Assembly (NCBI GenBank): GCA_900471485.1
Contig: UCEU01000002.1
Location: 169,622 to 233,621, forward strand
Length of the DNA stretch: 64,000 nucleotides
From: Hyphomicrobiales bacterium
GTDB taxonomy: Bacteria > Pseudomonadota > Alphaproteobacteria > Rhizobiales > Rhizobiaceae
Direction: 5' to 3'
In this document: one piece after another, positions 1 through 9,106 of the stretch
Position numbering within the stretch: position 1 is the first letter of the stretch
Layout: every line of letters begins with the position of its first letter
The notes under the pieces: generated by a model
Database searches by the model: none
Seen by the model: only the letters and a program-made list of their open reading frames with translations
Told to the model about the DNA's origin: nothing
Program-made: the position numbers and the translations under genes

Positions 1-279
1 GTTCCGGATCGCGCCCATGGTGCCACCGGAGCTGCCGCCCGCCGCAAGGCGGAGCCTGGCAATGCCGCCCATGTCGGCGCGCCGATGCCTGGTGTCATCT
101 CCCGCGCCTTCGTCTCGGCAGGCCAGACGGTCAGCGCCGGCGACGTGCTGGTGTCGATCGAAGCCATGAAGATGGAAACGGCGATCCACGCCGAGAAGGA
201 CGGCACGATCGCCGAAGTTCTCGTCAAGGCCGGCGACCAGATCGACGCGAAGGACCTGCTGGTCACTTACGCCGGCTGA
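1..279 (+). CDS. pyc: Pyruvate carboxylase, C-terminal fragment (biotin carrier domain)
   Basis: Partial gene: frame 1 is open from the first base and ends at TGA 277-279. The fragment is the biotinyl (BCCP-like) domain. The AMKMETA motif, whose central lysine carries biotin, sits in the usual beta-hairpin context, followed by the second half (GDQIDAKDLL) of the domain's internal repeat. Pyruvate carboxylase makes oxaloacetate from pyruvate, bicarbonate and ATP in the cytoplasm. A short Ala/Gly/Pro-type linker precedes the domain, as in the single-chain enzyme. The same domain also ends acetyl- and propionyl-CoA carboxylase alpha subunits, so the assignment to Pyc rests on resemblance and family memory; the body of the gene lies outside the window. 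Confidence 0.75.
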   Translation, partial: VPDRAHGATGAAARRKAEPGNAAHVGAPMPGVISRAFVSAGQTVSAGDVLVSIEAMKMETAIHAEKDGTIAEVLVKAGDQIDAKDLLVTYAG

Positions 280-297
280 TATCTAGCCAACCAATTG

Positions 298-325
298 AAA
301 AAGGCGGCCTCGGAGCCGCCTTTTT
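298..325. terminator. Bidirectional rho-independent terminator
   Basis: An A tract, GGCGGC, a short loop, GCCGCC and TTTTT lie between two convergent genes (pyc on plus, the ABC ATPase on minus). The A and T tracts on both sides let it serve either strand. Confidence 0.85.
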
Positions 326-353
326 CATGTCTGCGTTATCGGGACGTCTGCCC

Positions 354-1115
354 TCAGATATCGTAGGTATGCGCGGCGTTGATCGTCGAGATGAAGCGCT
401 TGGTGCGTTCGCGTTCCGGGGTGGTGAAGATGTTCCGCGCGCTGCCGGTCTCGACCACGCTGCCCGCTTCCAGGAAGACGACGTCGTTGGCGATCTTCGA
501 GGCGAGCCGGAGGTCGTGGGTGGCCATGACCATGGTCGTGCCTTCGCTCGCGAGGCGGCCAAGGACGTCGACGACTTCGGCGGAGAGTTCCGGATCGAGT
601 GCTGAGGTCGGCTCGTCGCAGAGAAGGACGCGGGGCGAGGGGGCGAGCGCGCGGGCGATCGCCACGCGCTGCTGCTGGCCGCCCGAGAGCGTCGAGGGCC
701 AGGCATCGGCCTTGTGGGCCATGCCGACCTTGGTCAAGAGTTCCATGGCGCGGTTGCGGGCCTTTTCCTTCGGCCATCTGAGCACCGTCACCAGGCTTTC
801 CATGACGTTTTCGATGGCCGTCTGGTGCGGAAAGAGCTGGAAGTTCTGGAAGACCATGCCGGTCTGGCGACGGATTTTCTGGATCGCCTGCCAGCTGGTC
901 TTCTGACCGGGCTTGAAGGTTAGCGTCTCCTCGCCGAGGCGGATGGTGCCCGCCGTCGGGATCTCCAGGAGGTTGATGCAGCGCAGGAGCGTGCTCTTGC
1001 CGCCGCCCGAGGGGCCGACGAGGGCTGTGACGCTGCCTTCTGGAATACGGATGCTGATATCCTTCAGGATGACGGCGTCGCCGAAGCGTTTTTCGATATT
1101 CGAGAGCTCGATCAT
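354..1115 (-). CDS. Polar amino-acid ABC transporter ATP-binding protein
   Basis: A 253-residue ATPase of the HisP/GlnQ/ArtP class (family length about 240-260). Walker A is GPSGGGKST near residue 35, the Q-loop follows in VFQNFQLFPH, the signature is LSGGQQQR, Walker B is VLLCDEPTSALD, and the switch histidine is in MATHD. It powers import of a polar amino acid at the inner membrane. Its start overlaps the stop of the upstream permease gene by 4 bases (translational coupling), and the binding-protein gene lies further upstream in the same direction. The substrate cannot be read from the sequence; cystine, glutamate/glutamine or histidine-type substrates are all possible. Confidence 0.9.
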   Translation of the reverse strand: MIELSNIEKRFGDAVILKDISIRIPEGSVTALVGPSGGGKSTLLRCINLLEIPTAGTIRLGEETLTFKPGQKTSWQAIQKIRRQTGMVFQNFQLFPHQTAIENVMESLVTVLRWPKEKARNRAMELLTKVGMAHKADAWPSTLSGGQQQRVAIARALAPSPRVLLCDEPTSALDPELSAEVVDVLGRLASEGTTMVMATHDLRLASKIANDVVFLEAGSVVETGSARNIFTTPERERTKRFISTINAAHTYDI

Positions 1116-1792
1116 GCGTTTGCCTCCAGCATGCCGCCATAGCGGGCGAAGCGGCGTTCCAGCCTGACCTGCAGGGCCGAGAGAACCGAGCTCAGGGCGA
1201 GATAGATGAGGGCCGCCTCGATATAGAGGATCAGCGGCTCATAGGTGGTGGCGACGATGCGCTGGGCGGCCTGGAAGAGCTCCGGCACGGTGATGGCTGC
1301 CGCGAGCGAGGTGTCCTTGACCAGTGAGATGAAGGTGTTCGACAGCGGCGGCACGGCAACGCGGCCGGCCTGTGGCAGGATGGTGCGGCTCATCGCCTGG
1401 CGCCAGCTCATGCCGATCGAATAGGCGGCCTCCCACTGGCCTTTGGGGACCGAGGAGATAACGGCGCGGATGATCTCGGAGCTGTAGGCGCCGATGTTGA
1501 GCGTGAAGCCGATCAGGGCGGCCGGGAAGGCGTCGAGCAGGATGCCGATGCTGGGCAGCCCGTAGAAGATCACGAAGAGCTGCACCAGAAGCGGCGTCCC
1601 GCGGATTACCCAGACGTAGAAGCGGGCGATCGCCACGAAGGGAGCGGCGCCGAAGAGCCGGGCGATGGCGGTGATCAGGCCGAGAATGAGCCCGAAGGTG
1701 AAGGACAGCAATGTCAGCGGAATGGTGAAGACCAGCCCGGCCCACAACAGGGGCACGAGCGAATCCGCCATCAATTGAAGCCAGTGCGGCAC
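1112..1792 (-). CDS. Polar amino-acid ABC transporter permease (HisM/GlnP type)
   Basis: Integral membrane permease with an N-terminal segment typical of the His/Glu/Gln/Arg/opine family (VFTIPLTLLSF) and the EAA-loop region (QWEAAYSIGMSWRQAMSRTILPQA). I place the start at GTG 1790-1792 because AAGGGA lies six bases upstream. An in-frame ATG at 1855 would run the protein through a palindromic intergenic repeat and add a non-conserved tail. It pairs with the ATPase just downstream (4-base overlap). A single permease gene suggests a homodimer. Confidence 0.88.
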   Translation of the reverse strand: MPHWLQLMADSLVPLLWAGLVFTIPLTLLSFTFGLILGLITAIARLFGAAPFVAIARFYVWVIRGTPLLVQLFVIFYGLPSIGILLDAFPAALIGFTLNIGAYSSEIIRAVISSVPKGQWEAAYSIGMSWRQAMSRTILPQAGRVAVPPLSNTFISLVKDTSLAAAITVPELFQAAQRIVATTYEPLILYIEAALIYLALSSVLSALQVRLERRFARYGGMLEANA

Positions 1793-1842
1793 GGGCGTTC
1801 CCTTTCGCGGGGTTATCGGTTCGACGTGGAATACCCCTCCCC

Positions 1843-1869
1843 AGCCCCTCCCCACAAGGGGGAGGGGCT
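1843..1869. repeat. GC-rich intergenic palindrome
   Basis: AGCCCCTCCCC, a 4-base loop and GGGGAGGGGCT form an 11-bp perfect stem just upstream of the permease start. It shares its CCCCTCC/GGAGGGG core with the hairpin at 1940-1973, so two related palindromes flank the gap between the binding-protein and permease genes. Such CCCCTCCCC palindromes look like the short dispersed intergenic repeats of rhizobial genomes; no copy number can be given from one window. Confidence 0.7.
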
Positions 1870-1939
1870 AAGAGGTGGCACTATGCGTGCAGAACGTACG
1901 CATTGGCGCTCATGTCGGATTTAGTTGGAAAGCACCCAA

Positions 1940-1973
1940 TAAAAAGCCCCTCCGCCTTGCGGGGAGGGGTTGG
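1940..1973 (-). terminator. Terminator/attenuator between binding-protein and permease genes
   Basis: On the minus strand CCCCTCC...GGAGGGG forms a hairpin followed at once by CTTTTTATT, so it is a rho-independent terminator about 30 bases after the binding-protein stop. The ABC genes lie downstream on the same strand, so partial read-through would give more binding protein than membrane components. Confidence 0.7.
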
Positions 1974-1999
1974 GAGGATATCTGCGCTGCGGCTCGGAC

Positions 2000-2773
2000 T
2001 TACTTCGAGACGTCCTGACCGAAATACTTGTCGGAGATCGTCTTGTAGGTGCCGTCGGCCTTGATATCGACGAGCGCCTTGTTGATCGCTTCCAGCAGTT
2101 CCGGTTCGCCCTTGCGGATGATGATGCCGGAGTGGTCGGCATTCTCTTCCTGCGCAGCGATCTTTACCGGGGCGTCGGGCTTGTGCTTCTTGAAGTCGAG
2201 GAAGGACAGGCTGTCGTTGATGGTGGCGTCGGCGCGCTTGGTTAGAACCAGCTGGATCGACTGGTCGAAGCCGTCGGTGCCGACGAGTTCGGCGCCGGAC
2301 TGCTCAGCGAGCTTGCCGAAGTTGCTGGTCAGCGACTGGGCCGACTTCTTGCCCTTGAGATCGGCGAAGGTCTTGATGCTGTCATCGCCGTCGCGAACGA
2401 TGAGCACGGCCTTGGAGGCGATGTAGGGCTCGGAGAAGTCATACTTCTGCTTGCGCGCATCGGTGATGCCGACCTGGTTGATGACGGTGTCGTAGCGCTT
2501 GGCGTCGATGCCGGCGATCAGGCCGTCCCACTTGCCTTCAACGAACTCGGCCTTGACGCCGAGCTTGGCGGCGACGGCTTCGCCGATCTCGACGTCGAAA
2601 CCAACAAGCTTGCCGCTGGCATCATGGAAGGTGAACGGGGCGTAGGTGCCTTCGGTGCCGATCTTCAGCACGCCTGCCTGCTTGATAGCGGCGAGGTTTT
2701 CACCGGCCAGTGCCGGCAGCAGGGCGGCGGCCTGGATCAGGGCTGCGGTGGCGAGGGTCTTCAGGAGGTTCAT
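2000..2773 (-). CDS. Amino-acid ABC transporter substrate-binding protein
   Basis: A 257-residue periplasmic protein of solute-binding family 3 (FliY/ArtJ/HisJ). An N-terminal signal peptide (MNLLKTLATAALIQAAALLPALA) is followed by the family opening VLKIGTEGTYAPFTFHDASG and the GFDVEIGEAVA segment. I chose ATG 2771-2773, which starts a proper signal peptide; the longer frame from 2866 adds a non-secretory extension. It is the first gene of the importer operon, with a terminator immediately after it. The YAPFTF and GKLVGFDVE stretches resemble cystine/polar amino-acid binders, but the ligand is not established. Confidence 0.9.
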   Translation of the reverse strand: MNLLKTLATAALIQAAALLPALAGENLAAIKQAGVLKIGTEGTYAPFTFHDASGKLVGFDVEIGEAVAAKLGVKAEFVEGKWDGLIAGIDAKRYDTVINQVGITDARKQKYDFSEPYIASKAVLIVRDGDDSIKTFADLKGKKSAQSLTSNFGKLAEQSGAELVGTDGFDQSIQLVLTKRADATINDSLSFLDFKKHKPDAPVKIAAQEENADHSGIIIRKGEPELLEAINKALVDIKADGTYKTISDKYFGQDVSK

Positions 2774-2910
2774 GTGTCTGTCCAATTCACCAGTGTGTTC
2801 GATGGCTGGAAAATCGCAGAAAATCCGATGTCGCGATGCGTCAAAAACTGCGAATAAAATCGGCAACTGCGAATATTTTTCTCATTTATCACGGTTTTGG
2901 TGCTCAGTGT

Positions 2911-2923
2911 TTCACAATGTGAA
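2911..2923. promoter_or_regulatory. Candidate operator palindrome between ABC operon and deoR-type gene
   Basis: TTCACA-A-TGTGAA is a perfect 6-1-6 inverted repeat in the 240-bp divergent promoter region. It could be bound by the adjacent DeoR-type regulator or by another factor. The call rests on symmetry and position only. Confidence 0.35.
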
Positions 2924-3013
2924 GCAGCGATTTGTTCGCTGCCGCTTGTTTGCACGTTTGTATCGGTTTATGCATGATTCAATCGATTTGGGATGGGCCA
3001 GGTTAAATCGGGC

Positions 3014-3796
3014 ATGAACACGAATGAACTTCTGCTGCAGGAGCGCAAGAGCGTCATTTCGCGCAAGCTGCAGACGCATGGGCGCGTGCTTGCGGCCGAG
3101 CTCGCGGCGGAATTCGGCGTCTCCGAGGATACGGTACGCCGCGACCTGCGCGAGATGGCGGCGGCGGGGCTCTGCGAGCGGGTCTATGGCGGCGCGCTGC
3201 CGGTTTCTCCTGCCGGCGGCAGCCTCAATCACCGCGTCGGTATTGCGCGTGACCGCAAGCAGGCGCTGGCGGTAGCTGCCGTTTCGCAGATCGCAGCCGA
3301 TATGACCGTGTTCTTCGATGCCGGCAGCACGAACCTGGCGATTGCCATGGCGCTGCCGATGGATCTGCCGCTGACCGCGGTGACCAATGCGCCGTCGATC
3401 GCCGCGGCGCTGATCGAGAAGCCGCTCGTCAACGTCATCCTGATCGGCGGACTGATCGACCGGCAGGTGGGCGGCGCGCTGGGGGCGAAGGCGATGCGCG
3501 ACATGGAGCCATTGTCGCCGGATCTCTGCATTCTCGGCGTCTGCGGTGTCGATATCGCGGCCGGCGTCACCGTCTTCGGTTTCGAGGATGCCGAGTTCAA
3601 GCGCTTCGTCGCGACCAAGAGCCGACAGGTGCTCGTCGCCGTCACCTCCGACAAGTTCGGCACGGCCGCGCCGCATGGCGTGCTCTCGGCCGCCGATTGC
3701 GGCTGCCTCGTGGTCGAGCGCGATGCCGATCCTCAGATGCTGGCGCGCTACCGCGATCTTGGCTGCAAGACGCTGGTTGCCGGCGCAACCGAATAG
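3014..3796 (+). CDS. DeoR/GlpR-family transcriptional regulator
   Basis: About 260 residues. An N-terminal DeoR winged HTH (AAEFGVSEDTVRRDLREMAAAG, here split by reading: HTH near residues 20-50) is followed by a DeoR sensor domain (FFDAGSTNLAIA, VTNAPSIAAAL, LIGGLIDRQVGGALG), which in this family binds sugar phosphates. An upstream in-frame ATG exists at 2993; I prefer 3014 because the shorter protein begins as relatives do. It is divergent from the amino-acid ABC operon and 60 bases upstream of an MFS gene, either of which may be its target. Confidence 0.88.
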   Translation: MNTNELLLQERKSVISRKLQTHGRVLAAELAAEFGVSEDTVRRDLREMAAAGLCERVYGGALPVSPAGGSLNHRVGIARDRKQALAVAAVSQIAADMTVFFDAGSTNLAIAMALPMDLPLTAVTNAPSIAAALIEKPLVNVILIGGLIDRQVGGALGAKAMRDMEPLSPDLCILGVCGVDIAAGVTVFGFEDAEFKRFVATKSRQVLVAVTSDKFGTAAPHGVLSAADCGCLVVERDADPQMLARYRDLGCKTLVAGATE

Positions 3797-3855
3797 ATAT
3801 CGTTCAATGATGCGCCGGACGAGGAGTGCCGGCGACAGTGCATATGGGAAGAGAC

Positions 3856-5049
3856 ATGGATAATCACGTCAACACAGCGCCTGCGATCAGGAGCGGCTAC
3901 GTCACCAAGAACAGGACGGCGGTGTCGCTGCTGTTTCTGATCAACGGCTTCACTGTCGGTTCCTGGGCGCCGAAGATTCCCGAATTCGCCGAGCGGCTGG
4001 AGCTCAGCAAATTCCACCTCGGACTGATGATCCTGGTGCTCGGGATCGGCTCGCTGACGTTGATGCCGATTGCCGGTGCGCAGATCGCCCGGCATGGATC
4101 GCGGGTCGTGTCGCTCGCCATGGCCGTCTGCCTGCTGCCCGGCTTGCTGGCGCTGACGCTGGCGCCCAATATCGTGACGGCGGCAATCGCGATCTTCCTG
4201 TTCGGCGGCTTCATGGGGGCCATGGATGTCGCGATGAACGCCAATGCGGTTGCCGTCGAGCAATCGATGCGGCGGGCGATCATGTCGTCCTGCCATGCCT
4301 TCTGGAGCCTGGGCGGCTTGATCGGCGCTGGTCTCGGCGGGCTTCTGATCGCGCATTTCGGCGTGTTCGCGCATGCCGTCGTCGCCACGGCTCTCGCGGC
4401 CATCACGCTTGCCGTTGCCTGGAACATGATCCTTGCCGACCAGCCGCACCCCGATACGAAGAAAGAGAAGACACGACTGCCGATGGTGCCGCTGCCCTGG
4501 CTGCTTGGTCTCGTCGCACTGTTTTCGATGATGCCTGAGGGGGCGGTGCTCGATTGGGGCGCGCTATATCTCCGCGAGGAACTCGGTGCTTCGGTTGCGC
4601 TCTCGGGCTTCGGCTTTGCGGCCTTCTCGCTGACGATGGCGGCGATGCGGTTTGCCGGCGACCTCGTTCGTGATCGCCTGGGCGGCGTCATGACGCTCAG
4701 GATCTGCACCCTGTTCGCCATCGCGGGCATGCTTCTCGCAGGTTTCGCGCCGAATGCCGAGATCGCCATTCTCGGCTTTGCCTTCTGCGGCATCGGTATT
4801 TCCAACATGGTGCCGATCGCTTTCTCTGCGGCGGGCAACATTCCGCATCTGAAGGCGGGTATCGGTATCTCCGTCGTCACCACCATGGGCTATTCCGGCA
4901 TGCTGGTGGCACCGTCGGCCATCGGCTTCGTGGCGGAGCATGTCGGTTTCTCCGTCGTGTTCATGGCGCTGCCGGTGCTTCTCCTCGTCGTGTTGGCGCT
5001 TTCCAATCTGGCGCGCTACGCCGACGGCATCTCCGGTGGCGGTCACTGA
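3856..5049 (+). CDS. MFS transporter
   Basis: A 397-residue protein with about 12 predicted membrane segments. The opening (FLINGFTVGSWAPKIPEF) and PIAGAQIARHGSR loop resemble the YbjJ/fucose-permease-like branch of the major facilitator superfamily. The start at 3856 follows GGGAAGAG at good spacing; an in-frame ATG at 3826 lacks such a site. The substrate is unknown. It follows the DeoR gene in the same direction with a short gap, so that regulator may control it. Confidence 0.85.
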   Translation: MDNHVNTAPAIRSGYVTKNRTAVSLLFLINGFTVGSWAPKIPEFAERLELSKFHLGLMILVLGIGSLTLMPIAGAQIARHGSRVVSLAMAVCLLPGLLALTLAPNIVTAAIAIFLFGGFMGAMDVAMNANAVAVEQSMRRAIMSSCHAFWSLGGLIGAGLGGLLIAHFGVFAHAVVATALAAITLAVAWNMILADQPHPDTKKEKTRLPMVPLPWLLGLVALFSMMPEGAVLDWGALYLREELGASVALSGFGFAAFSLTMAAMRFAGDLVRDRLGGVMTLRICTLFAIAGMLLAGFAPNAEIAILGFAFCGIGISNMVPIAFSAAGNIPHLKAGIGISVVTTMGYSGMLVAPSAIGFVAEHVGFSVVFMALPVLLLVVLALSNLARYADGISGGGH

Positions 5050-5146
5050 CAGACGTCAAACAAAGTGATGGATGCCGCGGGTTGACAAGCGGGCGGTCAT
5101 GATCCACCTGAAAGGCACGAAATTTAAGGGTTCAAGAGCTCTATCC

Positions 5147-6400
5147 ATGTCTTCAGCTACGGATTTTGATCCGAAACCGCGCCGCGCATCCGTTGCCGTC
5201 GATGTCGGCGGCGTTATCGTCGGAGGCGGCGCGCCCGTCGTCGTCCAGTCGATGACCAACACCGATACGGCCGATATCGACGCGACCGTCGCCCAGGTGG
5301 CCGCGCTCTTCAAGGCCGGCTCCGAGCTTGTTCGTATCACTGTCGATCGAGATGAAAGCGCTGCCGCCGTGCCGCGCATCCGCGACCGACTGCTGCGTCT
5401 CGGCATGGACGTGCCGCTGGTGGGCGATTTCCACTATATCGGCCACAAGCTGCTTGCCGATCATCCCGATTGCGCCGAGGCGCTGGCGAAGTACCGGATC
5501 AATCCCGGCAATGTCGGCTTCAAGGACAAGAAAGACAAGCAGTTCGGCGACATCATCGAGATGGCGATCCGCTACGACAAGCCGGTGCGTATCGGTGTCA
5601 ACTGGGGTTCGCTCGATCAGGAACTGCTGACCGCCCTGATGGACCAGAACTCGGCAGCCGGCTCACCTTTGTCGGCCCGCCAGGTTACCCGCGAGGCGAT
5701 CGTGCAGTCGGCGCTGATCTCGGCCAATCTTGCCGAAGAGATCGGCTTGCCGCGCAACCGCATCATTCTGTCGGCCAAGGTCAGCCAGGTGCAGGACCTG
5801 ATCGCTGTTTATTCCATGCTGTCTGAACGTTCCGACCATGCGCTGCATCTCGGCCTCACCGAAGCCGGCATGGGCACCAAGGGCATCGTCGCTTCGTCGG
5901 CCGCCATGGGCTTTGTGCTGCAGCACGGGATTGGCGATACGATCCGCGTATCGCTGACGCCGGAGCCGAATGGCGACCGCACGCGCGAAGTGCAGGTGGC
6001 ACAGGAAATCCTGCAGGTCATGGGCTTTCGCCAGTTCATTCCCGTCGTCGCGGCTTGTCCCGGCTGCGGTCGTACGACGTCGACGGTCTTCCAGGAGCTG
6101 GCGCAGAACATCCAGAACGACCTGCGCAAGAACATGCCCGTGTGGCGCGACAAGTACCCGGGTGTCGAGACGCTTAACGTCGCGGTCATGGGCTGCATCG
6201 TCAACGGCCCCGGTGAGAGCAAGCATGCCGATATCGGCATCTCGCTGCCGGGAACGGGCGAAAGCCCGGCTGCGCCTGTCTATATCGATGGTCAGAAGGC
6301 GATGACGCTGCGCGGTCCGAATATCGCCGCCGATTTCGAGGCCCTGGTCTCCGACTACATCGAAAAGCGCTTCGGCCAGAACAGGACGGCGGCGGAGTAA
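5147..6400 (+). CDS. ispG: 4-hydroxy-3-methylbut-2-en-1-yl diphosphate synthase (flavodoxin)
   Basis: 417 residues. IspG/GcpE carries out the penultimate step of the MEP isoprenoid pathway, converting MEcPP to HMBPP with a [4Fe-4S] cluster. Visible hallmarks are [16 protein letters not shown] near the N-terminus, the TIM-barrel segments ([15 protein letters not shown]), the CPGCGRT cysteine pair and the third cluster cysteine with NGPGE in [10 protein letters not shown]. The start at 5147 (MSSATDF) follows AAGAG by 8 bases; an in-frame ATG at 5072 gives an unlikely basic extension. The window also holds a polyprenyl diphosphate synthase that uses the end products of this pathway. Confidence 0.97.
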   Translation: MSSATDFDPKPRRASVAVDVGGVIVGGGAPVVVQSMTNTDTADIDATVAQVAALFKAGSELVRITVDRDESAAAVPRIRDRLLRLGMDVPLVGDFHYIGHKLLADHPDCAEALAKYRINPGNVGFKDKKDKQFGDIIEMAIRYDKPVRIGVNWGSLDQELLTALMDQNSAAGSPLSARQVTREAIVQSALISANLAEEIGLPRNRIILSAKVSQVQDLIAVYSMLSERSDHALHLGLTEAGMGTKGIVASSAAMGFVLQHGIGDTIRVSLTPEPNGDRTREVQVAQEILQVMGFRQFIPVVAACPGCGRTTSTVFQELAQNIQNDLRKNMPVWRDKYPGVETLNVAVMGCIVNGPGESKHADIGISLPGTGESPAAPVYIDGQKAMTLRGPNIAADFEALVSDYIEKRFGQNRTAAE

Positions 6401-6416
6401 TCCGCGCCGTCGTTTT
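6386..6416 (+). terminator. Terminator overlapping the ispG stop
   Basis: ACGGC-G-GCGGA, loop GTAA, TCCGCGCCGT, then CGTTTT. The stem (one bulge) includes the ispG stop codon and lies between ispG and the convergent lysE-type gene. Confidence 0.6.
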
Positions 6417-6429
6417 CCCTATCCAAAAA

Positions 6430-7068
6430 TCAGATCCGGCTGGTGAGCAGCTTCAGCCCTGCGAAGCAGTAGAAGGCCGCCATGGCGCCTTCGATCCAGC
6501 GGCGCAGGCTTGAATAGATCTTCAGCGCCTGCGGTGTCGAGAAGAGCACGGCATAGCCCATGAAGACGATGAAGCCCGTTGTCAGGCAGATGCCGACGAT
6601 CAGACCGGCAACGGATGCCGGCGCGCCCTGCGGCATGCCGAGCGCGATGATCGCCAGCCACGCGAATATCGCCTTCGGATTGGTGACGTGAATACCGTAG
6701 CCGCGCAGGAGCAGCGCGCGCGTCGACATGTTCTTCGGCGTTGTGGCCTGCTGGATATCGGGGTTGGCGCGCACGGCCATGAAGGCCTTGTAGGCAAGAT
6801 AGAGCAGATATAGGCCACCGAAGATCTTCAGGATCTCGAGCGCCACCGCATAGGTGTTGAGGATCGTGGCCAGCCCAAGCGCTGCCGCGCAGGCCCAGGT
6901 GAAGGAGCCGGCGAAGATGCCGAGCGAGATTGTCATGCCGGCCTTGCGGCCATGCACCATGGATGTAGAGACGATCGCCATGATGGCCGGGCCGGGGCTG
7001 ATGACGGCGACGATATAGGCGATATAGGCGGGCAGGATCTGCGGAAGGTAGCTCAGGGTCTCGTGCAT
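6430..7068 (-). CDS. LysE/RhtB-family amino-acid exporter
   Basis: A 212-residue inner-membrane protein with about six hydrophobic segments. The family signature is clear: AVISPGPAIMAIVSTSMVHGRKAGMT near the N-terminus, where the conserved PGP lies in the first helix and the loop follows, then GGLYLLYLAYKAF. LysE/RhtB proteins export basic or neutral amino acids. It stands alone on the minus strand, convergent with ispG. The substrate cannot be inferred. Confidence 0.88.
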   Translation of the reverse strand: MHETLSYLPQILPAYIAYIVAVISPGPAIMAIVSTSMVHGRKAGMTISLGIFAGSFTWACAAALGLATILNTYAVALEILKIFGGLYLLYLAYKAFMAVRANPDIQQATTPKNMSTRALLLRGYGIHVTNPKAIFAWLAIIALGMPQGAPASVAGLIVGICLTTGFIVFMGYAVLFSTPQALKIYSSLRRWIEGAMAAFYCFAGLKLLTSRI

Positions 7069-7218
7069 GGCGCTTTTCCTGGTCGGCCGCGCAAGGGCGC
7101 GACGCGTCCAGCCGTTCTAGGCGCGGTTCTCGTCGCTCGGCAAGAGAGTAGAGCCTGACAGAGTGCCGGAATCTTGTCGCGGTGGCGCTTTTTCAGCGAT
7201 TGCTAACGCTTGTCCGTC

Positions 7219-8130
7219 TCAGCTCTTGCGCTCGGCGATGAAACGGGCGGCTTCGACGAGAACCGTGGCGCGCTCGCCATAGGGGGCCAGCAGGGTCTCG
7301 GCCTCCTTCACGTGGGCTGAGAGTGTCGCTTCCGCCCAGGCCATGCCGTGCAGGCCGACCAGCGTGCCCTTGCCGCGGCCGGCGTCCTTGCCGGTTGCCT
7401 TGCCCATGGTGGCGCTGTCGGCGGTCAGGTCGAGGATGTCGTCGGCCAGTTGGAAGGCGAGGCCGATGCGTTCGCCGAAACGGCGCATCCGCAAGCGGTC
7501 TTCCGGCGAGGCCCCGGCCACGATGGCGCCCGCTTCGCAGGCGAAGCGGATGAGGGCGCCGGTTTTCATCGCCTGCAGGGTGATGATGCCCTGTTCGTCG
7601 GGTGCCTGCTTTTCAGCGGCGAGATCGAGCGCCTGCCCACCCGCCATGCCGCCGATGCCCGAGGCGCGCGACAGCGCCAGCACCAGTGCCAGCTTGGCGT
7701 CGGCGTCGAGCCCTTCGGTCGAAGCGATGATGTCGAAGGCGTAGGTCAGCAGGCTGTCGCCGGCGAGAATCGCCGTTGCCTCGTCATAGGCGATATGGAC
7801 GGTCGGCTTGCCGCGGCGCAGGTCGTCGTTGTCCATGGCGGGAAGGTCGTCGTGGACGAGGGAGTAGCAATGCACGCATTCGAGCGCCGCGCCGATCCGC
7901 AAGGCGGCGTCGCGATTGCCGCCGAGCATCGTTGCGGTCTCGACAACCAGAAACGGGCGCAGGCGCTTGCCGCCGTTCAGCACCGCATAGTGCATGGCGG
8001 AGCGAAGGCTTTCCGGTCGAGCGATCTCGTCGTCCAGCACCTCTCCCGAAAGCAACGCGTCGAGCAAGGTCTCGATCGCGCGCGCATTGGTTGCCAGTCT
8101 GGTTTCGAATGTCTCAAAGCTCGCGTTCAT
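7219..8130 (-). CDS. Polyprenyl diphosphate synthase (farnesyl/geranylgeranyl type)
   Basis: 303 residues from ATG 8128-8130 (MNASFETF). It condenses isopentenyl diphosphate with allylic diphosphates. Visible are GGKRLRPFL, the first aspartate-rich motif [10 protein letters not shown] with the insertion typical of bacterial short-chain enzymes, the substrate-binding TGALIRF segment, and the second motif DDILD. A longer frame starts at 8301 but its extra 57 residues are not family-like. Chain length (C15 or C20) cannot be fixed by eye. The promoter region faces mtgA, which starts 163 bases away on the other strand. Confidence 0.92.
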   Translation of the reverse strand: MNASFETFETRLATNARAIETLLDALLSGEVLDDEIARPESLRSAMHYAVLNGGKRLRPFLVVETATMLGGNRDAALRIGAALECVHCYSLVHDDLPAMDNDDLRRGKPTVHIAYDEATAILAGDSLLTYAFDIIASTEGLDADAKLALVLALSRASGIGGMAGGQALDLAAEKQAPDEQGIITLQAMKTGALIRFACEAGAIVAGASPEDRLRMRRFGERIGLAFQLADDILDLTADSATMGKATGKDAGRGKGTLVGLHGMAWAEATLSAHVKEAETLLAPYGERATVLVEAARFIAERKS

Positions 8131-8293
8131 GGCCGCTGTTTGGCACGGCCGGGCTTTGGCTGGCAACGGAATTGTCGATGGCCGATGCAAGATTTCCTTT
8201 GTCTCTGGCTTTGACGGTTCGCAGAGGCTATGGAGAAAAGGACACGAGGGCTGGGTCGGGGAATTGGACATAACGCCGGAGAGAGAGGACCGA

Positions 8294-9010
8294 ATGGCCA
8301 TGCCGGCTTACCGGCAAGCGCTTCTTTGGCTGAAGAGTCGCCCGATGATGATGCGGATTGCCCTGGCCATCGCCGGCCTCGCCGTTCTCCCCTACCTGTT
8401 GATCATTCTCTATCTCGTGCCGTTCATCCACCCGGTCTCGACGCTGATGCTTCGGGATCTGGTTCTTCTGCGCGGCTATGACCGGCGGTGGGTCTCCATC
8501 GACGATATTTCGCCGGTTCTGGTGCAGTCGGTGATGATGTCGGAAGATGGGCAATTCTGTTTCCACGGCGGCGTCGACTGGGGCGAAATGCGGATGCTGG
8601 TCACCGACACACTGAGCGGGCAATCGACCCGCGGCGGCAGCACCATTCCGATGCAGACGGCAAAGAACCTGTTCCTGTGGAACAGCCGCTCCTTCGTGCG
8701 CAAGGCGCTGGAACTGCCGCTAGCGGTCACCGCCGATTTCGTCTGGTCGAAACGACGGCTGATGGAAATCTATCTGAACATCGCGGAATGGGGTCCTGGG
8801 ATCTACGGCATCGAGGCGGCGGCGCGGCATCATTTCAAGGTGCCGGCGTCGAAGCTGAGCAGCCGCCAGGCGGCGCTGCTTGCCGTATCGCTGCCCAACC
8901 CAATCGACCGCAACGCCGGCAAGCCGGGACGCGGACTGCGGCGGCTGGCCGCCGTCATCGAGCGCCGGGCGCGTGGCTCCGGCGAATACATCAGATGCAT
9001 TTATGGATGA
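8294..9010 (+). CDS. mtgA: Monofunctional peptidoglycan glycosyltransferase
   Basis: 238 residues. MtgA polymerises lipid II glycan strands at the outer face of the inner membrane. One N-terminal transmembrane helix ([19 protein letters not shown]) is followed by the GT51 domain, with the catalytic-glutamate motif [29 protein letters not shown], and [15 protein letters not shown]. The start at 8294 follows GAGAGGA by 4-5 bases. No transpeptidase domain follows, which separates it from class A PBPs. Confidence 0.96.
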   Translation: MAMPAYRQALLWLKSRPMMMRIALAIAGLAVLPYLLIILYLVPFIHPVSTLMLRDLVLLRGYDRRWVSIDDISPVLVQSVMMSEDGQFCFHGGVDWGEMRMLVTDTLSGQSTRGGSTIPMQTAKNLFLWNSRSFVRKALELPLAVTADFVWSKRRLMEIYLNIAEWGPGIYGIEAAARHHFKVPASKLSSRQAALLAVSLPNPIDRNAGKPGRGLRRLAAVIERRARGSGEYIRCIYG

Positions 9011-9106
9011 GATGAGAAGTTGTCGTTGGTCCTGACTGTTGTCATCTGACATTCGTGGTTGACGCCTATGGACGGGCATCCTGCCATCAACCCCGGATAA
9101 CGCGTG

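Noticed and set aside
1793..1855. N-terminal extension of the amino-acid permease from ATG 1855
   Set aside because: It would translate a dispersed palindromic repeat; GTG 1792 has a good ribosome-binding site and gives a normal-length protein.
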